DNA of 64,000 bases. Origin: Microcyclospora pomicola. Lineage: Eukaryota > Ascomycota > Dothideomycetes > Capnodiales. A model generated the notes under the pieces. The model made no database searches. It saw only the letters and a list, made by a program, of their open reading frames with translations, and was not told the DNA's origin. The position numbers and the translations under genes were made by a program. Below, piece by piece: positions 42,247-51,296 of the stretch (its first letter is position 1; the number at the start of each line of letters is the position of its first letter). The stretch covers positions 124,001 through 188,000 of the forward strand of contig NHNY01000018.1 of the NCBI GenBank assembly GCA_002786065.1, written 5' to 3'.

Positions 42247-45200
42247 ATGAGTTTACAAAGTCCCTACCAGTATTATCAGCCGCCGCCGCCACGACAGCCT
42301 GGCCATTCGCGACAGTCCTTCTCCGACCATGAACGTGTGCAGAGCTCCACACGCCCTCCATCGCATGAGGCGACAATGCGAAGAGGGGATGATAACGGGG
42401 ACGCCTTGAGTATCGAATCGGATGACATACCAGACAACCTCCGCGCAACGGCGTGGTCGCCTGACATTGCTGGTCCTCGAGCACAAGCAACCCAACGGCA
42501 AACGAACATGGACCACAACGAAGCAATGGGTAGCTCTCCTTCCACGGCGAAGAACCTGACGCGGTCCTCTAATGGATCAAGTGCAAGAGCGCCACAGAGA
42601 CAATCAAGCGCACGGAGGCCAGAGAGCGCAGACATGCAGCGGCGCGGATCCGTCCCCGACAAGAGCCCGTTGCAACAGCTGGAAAGGGTCTTGACAAGTA
42701 AGGGCGAGAAAAGGGCGAAGCTGGAGCAGGCGGAGATCCGAGCCCGCCAAAAGAGCTTGGATCAGGCAGGACAGAGCACGAACGGACAGATCTCGAGACA
42801 TAACACAGTCAGAAGCGAGAAGGGCAGAATGGTCAGCGATGGCAACCGCCGTCCAAGCGAGGATGTACCGAGAAGAAGCGAAAGACCGACAGGAGCTTCT
42901 ATCGGCGCGACGATCGAGCGAGACGATGCGAACGGAGCCATGAAGTTCCGCCGTGCGAGTGAGGAACTCAAAAGAGGCTCTAACAGCAGATCAAATGGAA
43001 TCCATGCAAGTCGCCAAAGCCAGCAATACATGAGTGGTGGCTTAGGGCCGCGAACAGATGCGGCTGCACCTAGCACCGGTGACACAAATCTTGCGCGTTC
43101 AAATTCCACATCCACAGAAGCCCAGGGAGGTACTGGGACTGTCACTAGAACCGCCAGTGGCAAGTACAAGCACCGTACGCGAGATGCCGGTTTTGCTGGA
43201 GCCGCCGCTGCTATGGCGGAAGCAGGCATTGGGTCTCGCGAGGATGCTGCTGGTCGAGGTAAGGCTGCGCACGAAAAGCGAAGAAGCTTGCGCACCGCGG
43301 CATCTCCACAATCGTCACCTATCACATCAGCGCCACCCGAACGTGAGAACAAGAGTATGCCACAACAGCAGCAGGCTGGTCTTGTTGATGGAAGCAGTCG
43401 TGAGGAACGTCAAGTCCAACCTCAAAAACAGCCTCGCGAGTCAGTGTCGAACGACCGAGTGCCATCGTCATCGACAAAGGGCACTACTTATCAAGTACCG
43501 CCGCAGACTATACAAGGACAGCAAGCTCGACAGCAAGTTGGCTTCAGCTCGGCCAACGATACGGTGGTGCCGCCGGCAGAGCAAAAGCATCACCGATTTG
43601 GTGGACTTCTTCATCGGGGTGAGCATCGAAGCTACCAAAGTCCAGCAAAACCGCTTGAAGAATGGCGAAATGCGAAGACTGCTCGCCTTTATGTGGAAGA
43701 CCTGGACGTTGACCAAGCTTCGACAGCAGGTAAGACTCGAAACGAGGACAAAAATGCGGCATGGTGGGAAAAGAACGAGCGTCGTACCAGCGCGGATCAC
43801 AGGTCAAGTTCTGCCCAGTACGATGGTCCATTTCAGGAAGAAGCAAAACACTTCAAACCTCCCCTCTACCTGAAATGCGGTCCATTGCTGCGCTACACTG
43901 GTATGAAAATAGAGGGTGGCAAACCTACGAGAAACTCGCGAAACCCTGTCGAACGCGAAGTGTGGCGAGGGAGTGTCATGATTGTCACACACGACGATCA
44001 GTCGGACTATTCCTTTGTGCCCACACTGCGGCTTTTCGCACAGCCGATGGACCTTCAGCCTGCGCCAACAAGAGAGATGCTAGAAAGTGACCATGCATTA
44101 CCTCTCGAATACGAGGACCCTGTCGCTGGCCAGGTCAAGCTGTCACGCACCGGACGACCACTTTTCGTGCGTCCTGTGCACGATATCGATGGCGAGGTTG
44201 ATCTCAGTCGAGTCGAGAACCCGCAAGGTCTTTACGCTGCAACACGCAAGCCCGCCCTTGGTTCCCAGAACATGAATGATGCAAACTCGGGGCCTCTCCA
44301 GAACAAGTCCCGCATTAAAGGCAAGGATGGTGAGAAGATGGGGCGTTATCGCGACGTGAGGGGAATCCGATTGCATGCTGAACGAGGTTGTACGTTCTGG
44401 CGTTTCAACATCGAGGTCGAACTTGGCCCAAAGCAAGCACGTGTCGCATATCGCATCAACAAAGGACCGGCCATCGGTTTCTGGGTGCCAGCCAGAGGTG
44501 AGACCATGAACATCATGTTTCATTCGTGTAACGGCTTCTCTCTCTCCGTGGACACGCACTCGTTCTCTGGCCCCGACCCACTATGGCGTGATGTGTTGAA
44601 TCGCCATCAGAGACGACCATTCCATGTTATGCTCGGAGGCGGCGACCAAATCTACAACGATGCGGCGATGCGCGACACGGAACTGTTCAGAGAATGGCTT
44701 GGCACCAAAAACCCCGAGCACAAACACAGCGCAGATTTCACTCCCGAAATGCAGAATGAGCTTGAGGATTTCTACCTCGACAGATATGCTATGTGGTTTT
44801 CGCAAGGATTGTTCGCTATGGCCGGTAGTCAAATACCAATGGTCAACATGTGGGATGATCACGATATCATCGACGGGTTTGGTAGCTATCCGCATCACTT
44901 CATGAGCAGTCGAGTCTTCACTGGTCTGGGCGCTGTCGCATTCAAATACTACATGTTGTTTCAACACCAGAGTCTGGTTGCGGAGACCGAGAACGAAGAG
45001 CCGTGTTGGCTTTTGGGCGCCAGTCCCGGACCATACATCAACGAACTGAGCCGTAGCTTGTTCATGAACCTGGGTCGCAAGGTCGTGTTCCTGGGATTGG
45101 ACTGTCGCACAGAGAGAATGCGCGATGAAATACTCTCTCAAGACAGCTACGACATCATCTTCGATCGATGCAGGGACGAAATCTACAAAGGAGAGACAAA

Positions 45201-47112
45201 GCATCTCATCGTTTTGTTGGGAGTGCCTATTGCGTACCCTCGACTGAATTTCCTCGAGAACATCCTGACAAGCAAAGCCATGGATCCGATCAAAGCCCTT
45301 GGACGTACAGGCATGCTTGGAGGCTTCGTGAACAAGTTTGATGGCGGTGTCGAGATCTTGGACGATCTCGACGACCACTGGACGGCGAAGCATCACAAAG
45401 CAGAGCGCAATTGGTTCATTCAAGAGCTACAGGAGTTGGCCGCTGAAAAGAGTGTTCGCGTCACGATTCTGGGCGGGGACGTGCACTTGGGTGCCGTTGG
45501 CCAGTTCTACACACACAAGGCTTTGGGTGTTGACAAAGACAAGGACCACCGCTACATGCCGAATGTCATCTCTTCGGCCATCGTGAATACTCCACCTCCC
45601 ACCATGATGGCGGACGTCCTGAACAAGCGTAACAAGATTCATCATCTTGACGACGAGACAGATGAAGATCTCATCCCAATGTTTGACACTGATGTGGACG
45701 GGACAAAGCGAAACAACAAGCACCTCCTGCCAAGGAGAAACTATTGTACCATACGCGAGTATATGCCGGGCACCACTCCTCCACCTTCTCCCAAGATGGA
45801 ACCCAGCAAGACTTTCGATAGCTCGCTCAACGGTGAGAAGAGGTTTCCACCAGGTTCGATGACGCGCACCATGTCGCTGACTAGAGGCCCGGTGGGTTTG
45901 GTGCGAAGGCTCTCGGGATCAGGGAGAGGGAAGGCTCCAAGTTCTTTACCACAAGAGCATACCCGGCCGTACAGTGCCCAGAGTCAGAATGTTGCACCCG
46001 CAATGCAGCGCAGTAACAGCCTAGGGAGTGCCGTTGGTTCCCGATCTCTTGACGCAGCACAAAGACCTCCACGTCCTGGCATCTATCGTCGACCAACGAA
46101 CATGTCAGTGAAAGAAGCACGGAAAGCAGCAGCTAAAGGCGGCGCAGATGGCAACCTTGATGGACGCGAGCCTGGCCATGTAGATCTTCAAGGAGGTCTA
46201 GATGTTACCCTCAACATGGAGATCGACCAACGGCATCCCAGCGGTGCAACGATTCCGTATAGACTACTGATCCCTGCACTGTGGTACGAAGGCGCTCCGG
46301 ACATGAACACTGCACGATTCAAAGGGCGGCGAACCAGCCTCATGCAACGCATTAGAGGTCGGCTTGCCCCAGGACAACAGCGACATGAGCATGTTCATGA
46401 AAAGGACATCGAAGAGGAGGACGAAGGCCATTATAGTGGTAGCGCCTCGCCCAGCCCTCCTCCAAATAATGGAAAGTCACACGCAGTCTCAGAGTCACGG
46501 GATCAGCAAGCTCATCCTGGCGGTCTGGACTCCTCGCCTTCCACAGGAATGCATTCACGACAAGGCTCATGGCAGCCTCAATCGGGACCAGCATACACAT
46601 TGGCTGATGAGTATTACATCGCCAATAACGCCATGCCTGAGAAGCCAGGTAGAACCTCGGGGCAGTTCGAACGCACTCCGAGTCAAAAGCATGATAATTC
46701 AGGACACAATTCTCACACCAGTGGAGCGTATCAGAAAGGGTTTGACCTTGCATCGCCGCCCATCGGCGGTAGGCTCCCAGAGCGAACTACATCCACCTCG
46801 AACAACAATCCCTATCAGCAGTCTGGCTATCGACGAGTCAACGCTCCTACTCAGCAGCACTCTGCCAATATGTCCGCTCAGCATCAGAATGACGAACGCT
46901 GGGCCAATGACGAGGACGACTTCACCGAAGGCAGCCTGACCCCTGACCCGGACTACGCGGCAGCTGGTCGGCCGAGCATGCAAGCAAGCAGACCAAGCAA
47001 GGCCCAAAGATTCTTTGGGGCGCGCGGTAATGACGAGGTCGATAATGACCATCCAAATTTCGATGGGCCGACAGAAAAGAAGAAGAAGGCAGGTTGGAAG
47101 GTGTGGAAATGA
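42247..47112 (+). CDS. Large PhoD-like phosphatase domain protein
   Basis: Single exon, 1621 residues from the first ATG (MSLQSPYQYYQPPPPRQPG). The first 530 residues are disordered, rich in Ser, Arg, Gln and Pro. The PhoD-like metallophosphatase domain spans about 560-1135, with HVMLGGGDQIYNDAAMRD, MVNMWDDHDIIDGFGSYPHH and VTILGGDVHLGAVGQFYTH providing the metal-binding Asp/His residues. A second disordered part follows to the C-terminus, ending in a basic GWKVWK. Fungal members are large cytosolic proteins of poorly known function; the bacterial PhoD enzyme is a Ca/Fe phosphodiesterase. Substrate is not assigned. A 4.9 kb intronless frame is notable in a region where most genes have introns. 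Confidence 0.92.
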   Translation: MSLQSPYQYYQPPPPRQPGHSRQSFSDHERVQSSTRPPSHEATMRRGDDNGDALSIESDDIPDNLRATAWSPDIAGPRAQATQRQTNMDHNEAMGSSPSTAKNLTRSSNGSSARAPQRQSSARRPESADMQRRGSVPDKSPLQQLERVLTSKGEKRAKLEQAEIRARQKSLDQAGQSTNGQISRHNTVRSEKGRMVSDGNRRPSEDVPRRSERPTGASIGATIERDDANGAMKFRRASEELKRGSNSRSNGIHASRQSQQYMSGGLGPRTDAAAPSTGDTNLARSNSTSTEAQGGTGTVTRTASGKYKHRTRDAGFAGAAAAMAEAGIGSREDAAGRGKAAHEKRRSLRTAASPQSSPITSAPPERENKSMPQQQQAGLVDGSSREERQVQPQKQPRESVSNDRVPSSSTKGTTYQVPPQTIQGQQARQQVGFSSANDTVVPPAEQKHHRFGGLLHRGEHRSYQSPAKPLEEWRNAKTARLYVEDLDVDQASTAGKTRNEDKNAAWWEKNERRTSADHRSSSAQYDGPFQEEAKHFKPPLYLKCGPLLRYTGMKIEGGKPTRNSRNPVEREVWRGSVMIVTHDDQSDYSFVPTLRLFAQPMDLQPAPTREMLESDHALPLEYEDPVAGQVKLSRTGRPLFVRPVHDIDGEVDLSRVENPQGLYAATRKPALGSQNMNDANSGPLQNKSRIKGKDGEKMGRYRDVRGIRLHAERGCTFWRFNIEVELGPKQARVAYRINKGPAIGFWVPARGETMNIMFHSCNGFSLSVDTHSFSGPDPLWRDVLNRHQRRPFHVMLGGGDQIYNDAAMRDTELFREWLGTKNPEHKHSADFTPEMQNELEDFYLDRYAMWFSQGLFAMAGSQIPMVNMWDDHDIIDGFGSYPHHFMSSRVFTGLGAVAFKYYMLFQHQSLVAETENEEPCWLLGASPGPYINELSRSLFMNLGRKVVFLGLDCRTERMRDEILSQDSYDIIFDRCRDEIYKGETKHLIVLLGVPIAYPRLNFLENILTSKAMDPIKALGRTGMLGGFVNKFDGGVEILDDLDDHWTAKHHKAERNWFIQELQELAAEKSVRVTILGGDVHLGAVGQFYTHKALGVDKDKDHRYMPNVISSAIVNTPPPTMMADVLNKRNKIHHLDDETDEDLIPMFDTDVDGTKRNNKHLLPRRNYCTIREYMPGTTPPPSPKMEPSKTFDSSLNGEKRFPPGSMTRTMSLTRGPVGLVRRLSGSGRGKAPSSLPQEHTRPYSAQSQNVAPAMQRSNSLGSAVGSRSLDAAQRPPRPGIYRRPTNMSVKEARKAAAKGGADGNLDGREPGHVDLQGGLDVTLNMEIDQRHPSGATIPYRLLIPALWYEGAPDMNTARFKGRRTSLMQRIRGRLAPGQQRHEHVHEKDIEEEDEGHYSGSASPSPPPNNGKSHAVSESRDQQAHPGGLDSSPSTGMHSRQGSWQPQSGPAYTLADEYYIANNAMPEKPGRTSGQFERTPSQKHDNSGHNSHTSGAYQKGFDLASPPIGGRLPERTTSTSNNNPYQQSGYRRVNAPTQQHSANMSAQHQNDERWANDEDDFTEGSLTPDPDYAAAGRPSMQASRPSKAQRFFGARGNDEVDNDHPNFDGPTEKKKKAGWKVWK

Positions 47113-47596
47113 AATAGAGACTGAAGAGTTACTGCTAATGGATTGAGATGTGGCTTTCAAGCATATGATGAAATCCTGACTACGGGCTTTAACCTGATGA
47201 TTGAATGTCGAGCCGAGGCAAGGCCAAGCATTCAGCAATAAAGGCTCCATGAATCAAAAACGAAACAATACTGTTACCTGAGGGTCTCGATGCTTCAAAT
47301 TACGAAATGAACAAAGCCTGGTGTTGCTTTTGAAAATGAACAAGTGATACCCTTGTCAGTGCTCAACTGATCTGGTGATTTGTTGCAATGTCTACACTCG
47401 AAGCTCCAGTCTTCCAAACACGACTCTCGATAATTATCGATCCCGGCCGCTGTTGTAGCAATAGCACGCCTGTCAACGCTCAATCCAGACTAAACCCGTC
47501 TTGAGTTTGGTGAATCCGTCCATGACTTTTGTTATCACAGAGAACGCTGTGATCAGTCTTTCGTTCATACAATGATTGTCAAGATGTGTATGGCGA
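47113..47596. other. Convergent 3' flanks
   Basis: This 484-base stretch lies between the PhoD-like stop and the microprotein stop. No gene is seen. Confidence 0.45.
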
Positions 47597-47873
47597 TCAA
47601 AGCCATCCATGAAAGAACCCGAGCACATAACCCGTCCAGATCCCCATGGCGAAGCCGGCGGCAAACGCTAGACCGCTGTAGCGATGTTCACGCTGATAGA
47701 TCTTGCAGCAGCAAGGTACATGTAAGCCTGAAGGTTGGAGCATGAGGTCGTGAGATCGAGTCTCGTCAACTTACCAGTTGCTCGTGGATGAAGACTGAAA
47801 GAGACTCTCTCGAGTGTGCACGCTCGGAGCGGTCGAGTGCGTCCATGTGCTGGAGGGCTTTGTTGTTTGGCAT
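47597..47873 (-). CDS. 67-residue single-pass membrane microprotein, unknown
   Basis: Exons 47873-47775 and 47701-47597 encode 67 residues. The 73-base intron has a GTAAGT donor and GCAAG acceptor and lies in phase 0. Exon 1 gives a polar helix (MPNNKALQHMDALDRSERAH, then SRESLSVFIHEQL); exon 2 gives IYQREHRYSGLAFAAGFAMG and IWTGYVLGFFHGWL to the stop, a Gly/aromatic-rich membrane segment at the very C-terminus. This fits a small tail-anchored or single-pass organelle protein. No family is recognised. A start farther upstream through another exon cannot be excluded. It is divergent with the gene at 48382. Confidence 0.6.
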
Positions 47874-48381
47874 GATCGCTGCGATCTCGATGGTTGGCGA
47901 GGTGAGCTCTCGACGGGACAAAGTCTGGGTGATGGGTGTCTGGGAACGGTTGCACTGCGGGCTGGTGACGGCGTGGTGGAGAGACGAACAGACGTGCAGG
48001 ACTGACCAGAGTTGACTAGGCACGCGCGAGAGGCTAAGGACTCGGACGCTCGTGTCATTCCCGGCTCAAGCAACTGTGAATGATACCTGCACCGCCGCTT
48101 TAGAACGGTGTTCTCGGCCTAGGAGAAGCGGCATGAGTGTATCGAAGCCCGACGTAGGAGATCGGTCTGGTGAAAGTCCCTTTTGTGATTCGTGACGGAC
48201 AAGGCAATGAAAGAAACGCCATGAGTGTCGAGCTTTGAGCCGTGAACATGGTGTTACTTCCGTTGGTCTACAATGCTATGTACTTCACGCTCTACAGCCA
48301 TGTCTGTTTCTATAAAGAGTAAGTCAGTCCGGCTGCATAGCATGCTGAACACAGCCAGCCACGAACAGGCCTACGATCAAC
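47874..48381. promoter_or_regulatory. Divergent intergenic region
   Basis: 508 bases lie between the start codons of the microprotein and the gene at 48382. Nothing else is seen in it. Confidence 0.4.
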
Positions 48382-48840
48382 ATGTCTGACGAGTGGCCAT
48401 TGTACACGCCGCCGCCCCATCCCTTTCTGAACTCACCCTCATCTCATGCACAGCGAATAATCAACCTGGCCCTACGCGAGAGGCATAACACACGTGAGCG
48501 CATGCACAAAGACATCAATGACGCGGTCGCCGACGCCCCTCTCGAAGCCGTGTGTGCCGCCGCTTCAAGAGTGCACCAGTCGATGCTCAGCGCGGTAAAG
48601 GACCTCGAACAAACACTCGAGTCTGTGCCTTTGAGCGCGATTGCCAGGCGCGAGACTTGGGTTCTGGCGCAGCAAGTGTGCATGAACGTCGCAGCGACGT
48701 TCGACGACACTGGGAAAACGAAGAGCCAGGTTGGGCGGGAGATTTATGCGATGGTCATCAGAAGATGGCAGGCAGAATCGTGGGAGGAGGAGTGGGAAGA
48801 GCACATGGCGGAGTATCTGGAGTGGCTTCGCAGGACATGA
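48382..48840 (+). CDS. Small unknown protein, helical
   Basis: Single exon, 152 residues, start context AACATGTC. After a Pro-rich start (MSDEWPLYTPPPHPFLNSPS) the protein is predicted helical throughout: RIINLALRERHNTRERMH, ASRVHQSMLSAVKDLEQTLE and an amphipathic acidic/Trp-rich C-terminus (WEEEWEEHMAEYLEWLRRT). No family is recognised. The acidic Trp-rich end could be a binding helix. It is judged real from its consistent composition and good start context; the divergent microprotein neighbour adds some support. Confidence 0.6.
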   Translation: MSDEWPLYTPPPHPFLNSPSSHAQRIINLALRERHNTRERMHKDINDAVADAPLEAVCAAASRVHQSMLSAVKDLEQTLESVPLSAIARRETWVLAQQVCMNVAATFDDTGKTKSQVGREIYAMVIRRWQAESWEEEWEEHMAEYLEWLRRT

Positions 48841-49216
48841 GCTTATTAGCTGCGAGATGGTTGCAAGTACATCGCAACGTTGGGTCAGATTGTATCCTGG
48901 AGAGATAGTCTAAAGCCTCGCTCGGGAAAGACTTCAGTGCCAACAAATGTAATGGCGCTGTTCTCTAATTGAAGTGAAGTGAGGTAAGCGGAAGTGAAGT
49001 GAAGTGAATTGTGCTCGATCTGATATCGGCGACTCTTGCCGCAGCCCTATATTCTAAAGTTACTCCATCGTGGCATAACGTCAGCCCTACGTCTCCTAAT
49101 ATAGCATGTGGATGATACTTGTGCAATTCATGCGACCTCACCTTGACTTTCGCTAGACTCGCGGGGACCATGTTACTGCGTCTACGGGCAGGTCGTCGCA
49201 TCGTAATCCTACCATC
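48841..49216. other. Intergenic upstream of the ZIP transporter
   Basis: This 376-base stretch has no gene. It contains the GAAGT pentanucleotide repeat listed separately. Confidence 0.45.
48971..49010 (+). repeat. Imperfect GAAGT pentanucleotide repeat
   Basis: Eight consecutive 5-base units match GAAGT, five perfectly and three with one to three changes. It is a short microsatellite. Confidence 0.7.
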
Positions 49217-50695
49217 ATGATCAAAGATGGCTCAGAGGGTGGTAAGGTACTACCTCATTGCTCAATTGTGACCATGAACTGACACAAGCCCCTTTCAGCA
49301 CCTACCTGGTCTTCAGCCTCGCTGGCCGCCCTTCATGCCGAGATATCACGACGACAAGCCTCTGGAGAGCGTCCGGAGTGCGGATCAGGTGTCAATACGC
49401 GTAACTACAACACCGGACTACATGTCGCCGCGCTCTTTCTGATCCTCGTGCTTTCTACGTTGGCCTGCTCCTTTCCGATCATTGTGCGCCGGTTCCCCAA
49501 ACTACCAGTACCCAACTATTCCCTCTTCCTCTCTCGACACTTTGGAACTGGTGTTCTCATCGCGACGGCGTTCGTGCACTTGTTGCCAACCGCATTCACC
49601 AGTCTCACCGACCCATGTCTTCCTCGGTTCTGGAACGAGGTGTACCCCGCGATGCCGGGGTTCATCGCCATGCTCAGCGTGTTGGTGGTTGTGGGGATTG
49701 AGATGTTTTTCGCCACGAAAGGAGCTGGACATAGTCACAGTGTAGACATGGAGAGTCTCCGGGCAGGACATCAGGAGACCGCACCGCCGTACAAGAGGAA
49801 GAGTAGCATGAGCAGGTTCCGGCATGACCCAATAGGATACAACGAGATTGGACACGACGAAGACGATGACGAAAACATGCCATTCGCGGACCAGTCAAGT
49901 CTGGCTGGCCAGAGTACATTAAACAAGCCCTTGCCGACCACTCCGGTGTCTGATAATGATTCGGACATGGATCTGGACGAGCTTGAGGCCGAGGAAGACA
50001 TGCGGCCTCTCAACGGCTCATCTAAAGAAGACAACCATCTCGTCTCCAACGGCCACGCTCGAAGACCGAAATCTTCGCGCCAGGTCTCGTTCGCCGACCC
50101 AGTCGAGTCCGAGTCTCATGCTCCTGCTCTAGACACCCACAGCGAGCAGCGCCTGGTCCTCCAATGTCTCCTTCTCGAAGCCGGAATTCTGTTCCACAGC
50201 GTGTTCATCGGCATGGCGCTATCTGTTTCCACAGGCCCTGCATTCATCGTCCTTCTGATCGCCATTTCCTTCCATCAGACTTTCGAAGGACTAGGTAGGC
50301 AGTACCACCACTCCATCCGTCATCATTCATCCGCTAACGCTTTCCTCCTAGCCCTGGGCAGCCGCATCGCCGCCATCCGCTCCTTCTCCACCACATCCCT
50401 CAAGCCCTGGACCATGTCGCTCATGTACGGCATCACGACGCCGATCGGTCAAGCCATCGGGCTGGCCGTACACAGGCTCTACGACCCCGCCAGCCAGTTC
50501 GGCCTGCTGACCGTCGGCATCGTCAACGCCATCTCAAGCGGCTTGCTGCTCTACGCTGGGCTCGTTCAACTGCTCGCGGAGGACTTCTTGACCGAAGCGA
50601 GCTATAAGGAGCTACAGGGTCGACGGAGGCTCGAGGCTTGTGCCGCGGTCGTTTGCGGAAGCATGCTCATGGCGTTGGTGGGGGCGTTTGCATAG
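49217..50695 (+). CDS. ZIP family zinc/iron transporter
   Basis: Exons 49217-49241, 49299-50294 and 50352-50695 encode 454 residues. The small first exon (MIKDGSEG) joins APTWSSASLAALHAEI through a GTAAGG..TTTCAG intron. The second intron (50295-50351) is a stop-free multiple of three; removing it gives FHQTFEGLALGSRIA, the conserved ZIP helix V, so splicing is expected. Eight membrane segments are visible, with HFGTGVLIATAFVHLLPTAF (helix II), FHSVFIGMALSVSTG (helix IV) and the metal-binding His residues of helices IV and V. The long cytosolic loop (residues about 165-315) has a short HSHS metal-binding run. Closest yeast relatives would be Zrt1/Zrt2 at the plasma membrane. Confidence 0.93.
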
Positions 50696-51296
50696 TGTGC
50701 CTTGATAGATCATGTATATTGCGCGTGTAGATATTGCTACACTCCCAACAGTCATCATCTTCACCAGTATGAAGCCTGAATTGATATCATGTTAGCAGAT
50801 CGCAACCCGTAGCGGCAGGGCACTTCATCAAAGATCCTGCCCACACACATTGTCATTTGGTCTTTACCAAATATCGTTACATTCGCAGCGTAGAGATTAC
50901 ATGACTCTTGCCATTATTACGTATTTCTATAGTTTGCAAGCATGTGTCATGATCTATCCAACGCTGACCTCCCACTTCCGAAAGCCTCCCCGTGTGTATC
51001 TCAAATGCGAGTGGCGAGATTGCCGAGCGCCACTCAATCGTGAAGGAGACGAATCTCCTTCTTCACCTTTGTGCCTCATCATAAACTCGCCATCCAGCGA
51101 CGCCCACTGTGACTTCCCATCCTTCTGGGAGTCATGGGATCTACAGGGTGACGAACACACGTCGGATATGCGCGATTGGGAGTATCGCCAAATGCAGAGT
51201 GAGCAAAAGGCATGTAACCAAACACGGTGGCTTTCACGGTCGAGCAGACCCATGGTTCATCCATGGTGACTTGTGCGGCATGGCTCTTCTCTCTGC
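50696..51296. other. Convergent 3' flanks
   Basis: This 601-base stretch lies between the ZIP and histidine kinase stop codons. ORFs here overlap on both strands and have no recognisable features. Confidence 0.45.

Noticed and set aside
44581-45423. Minus-strand ORF of 280 codons
   Set aside because: It is the reverse reading of the PhoD catalytic domain, which is clearly coded on the plus strand.
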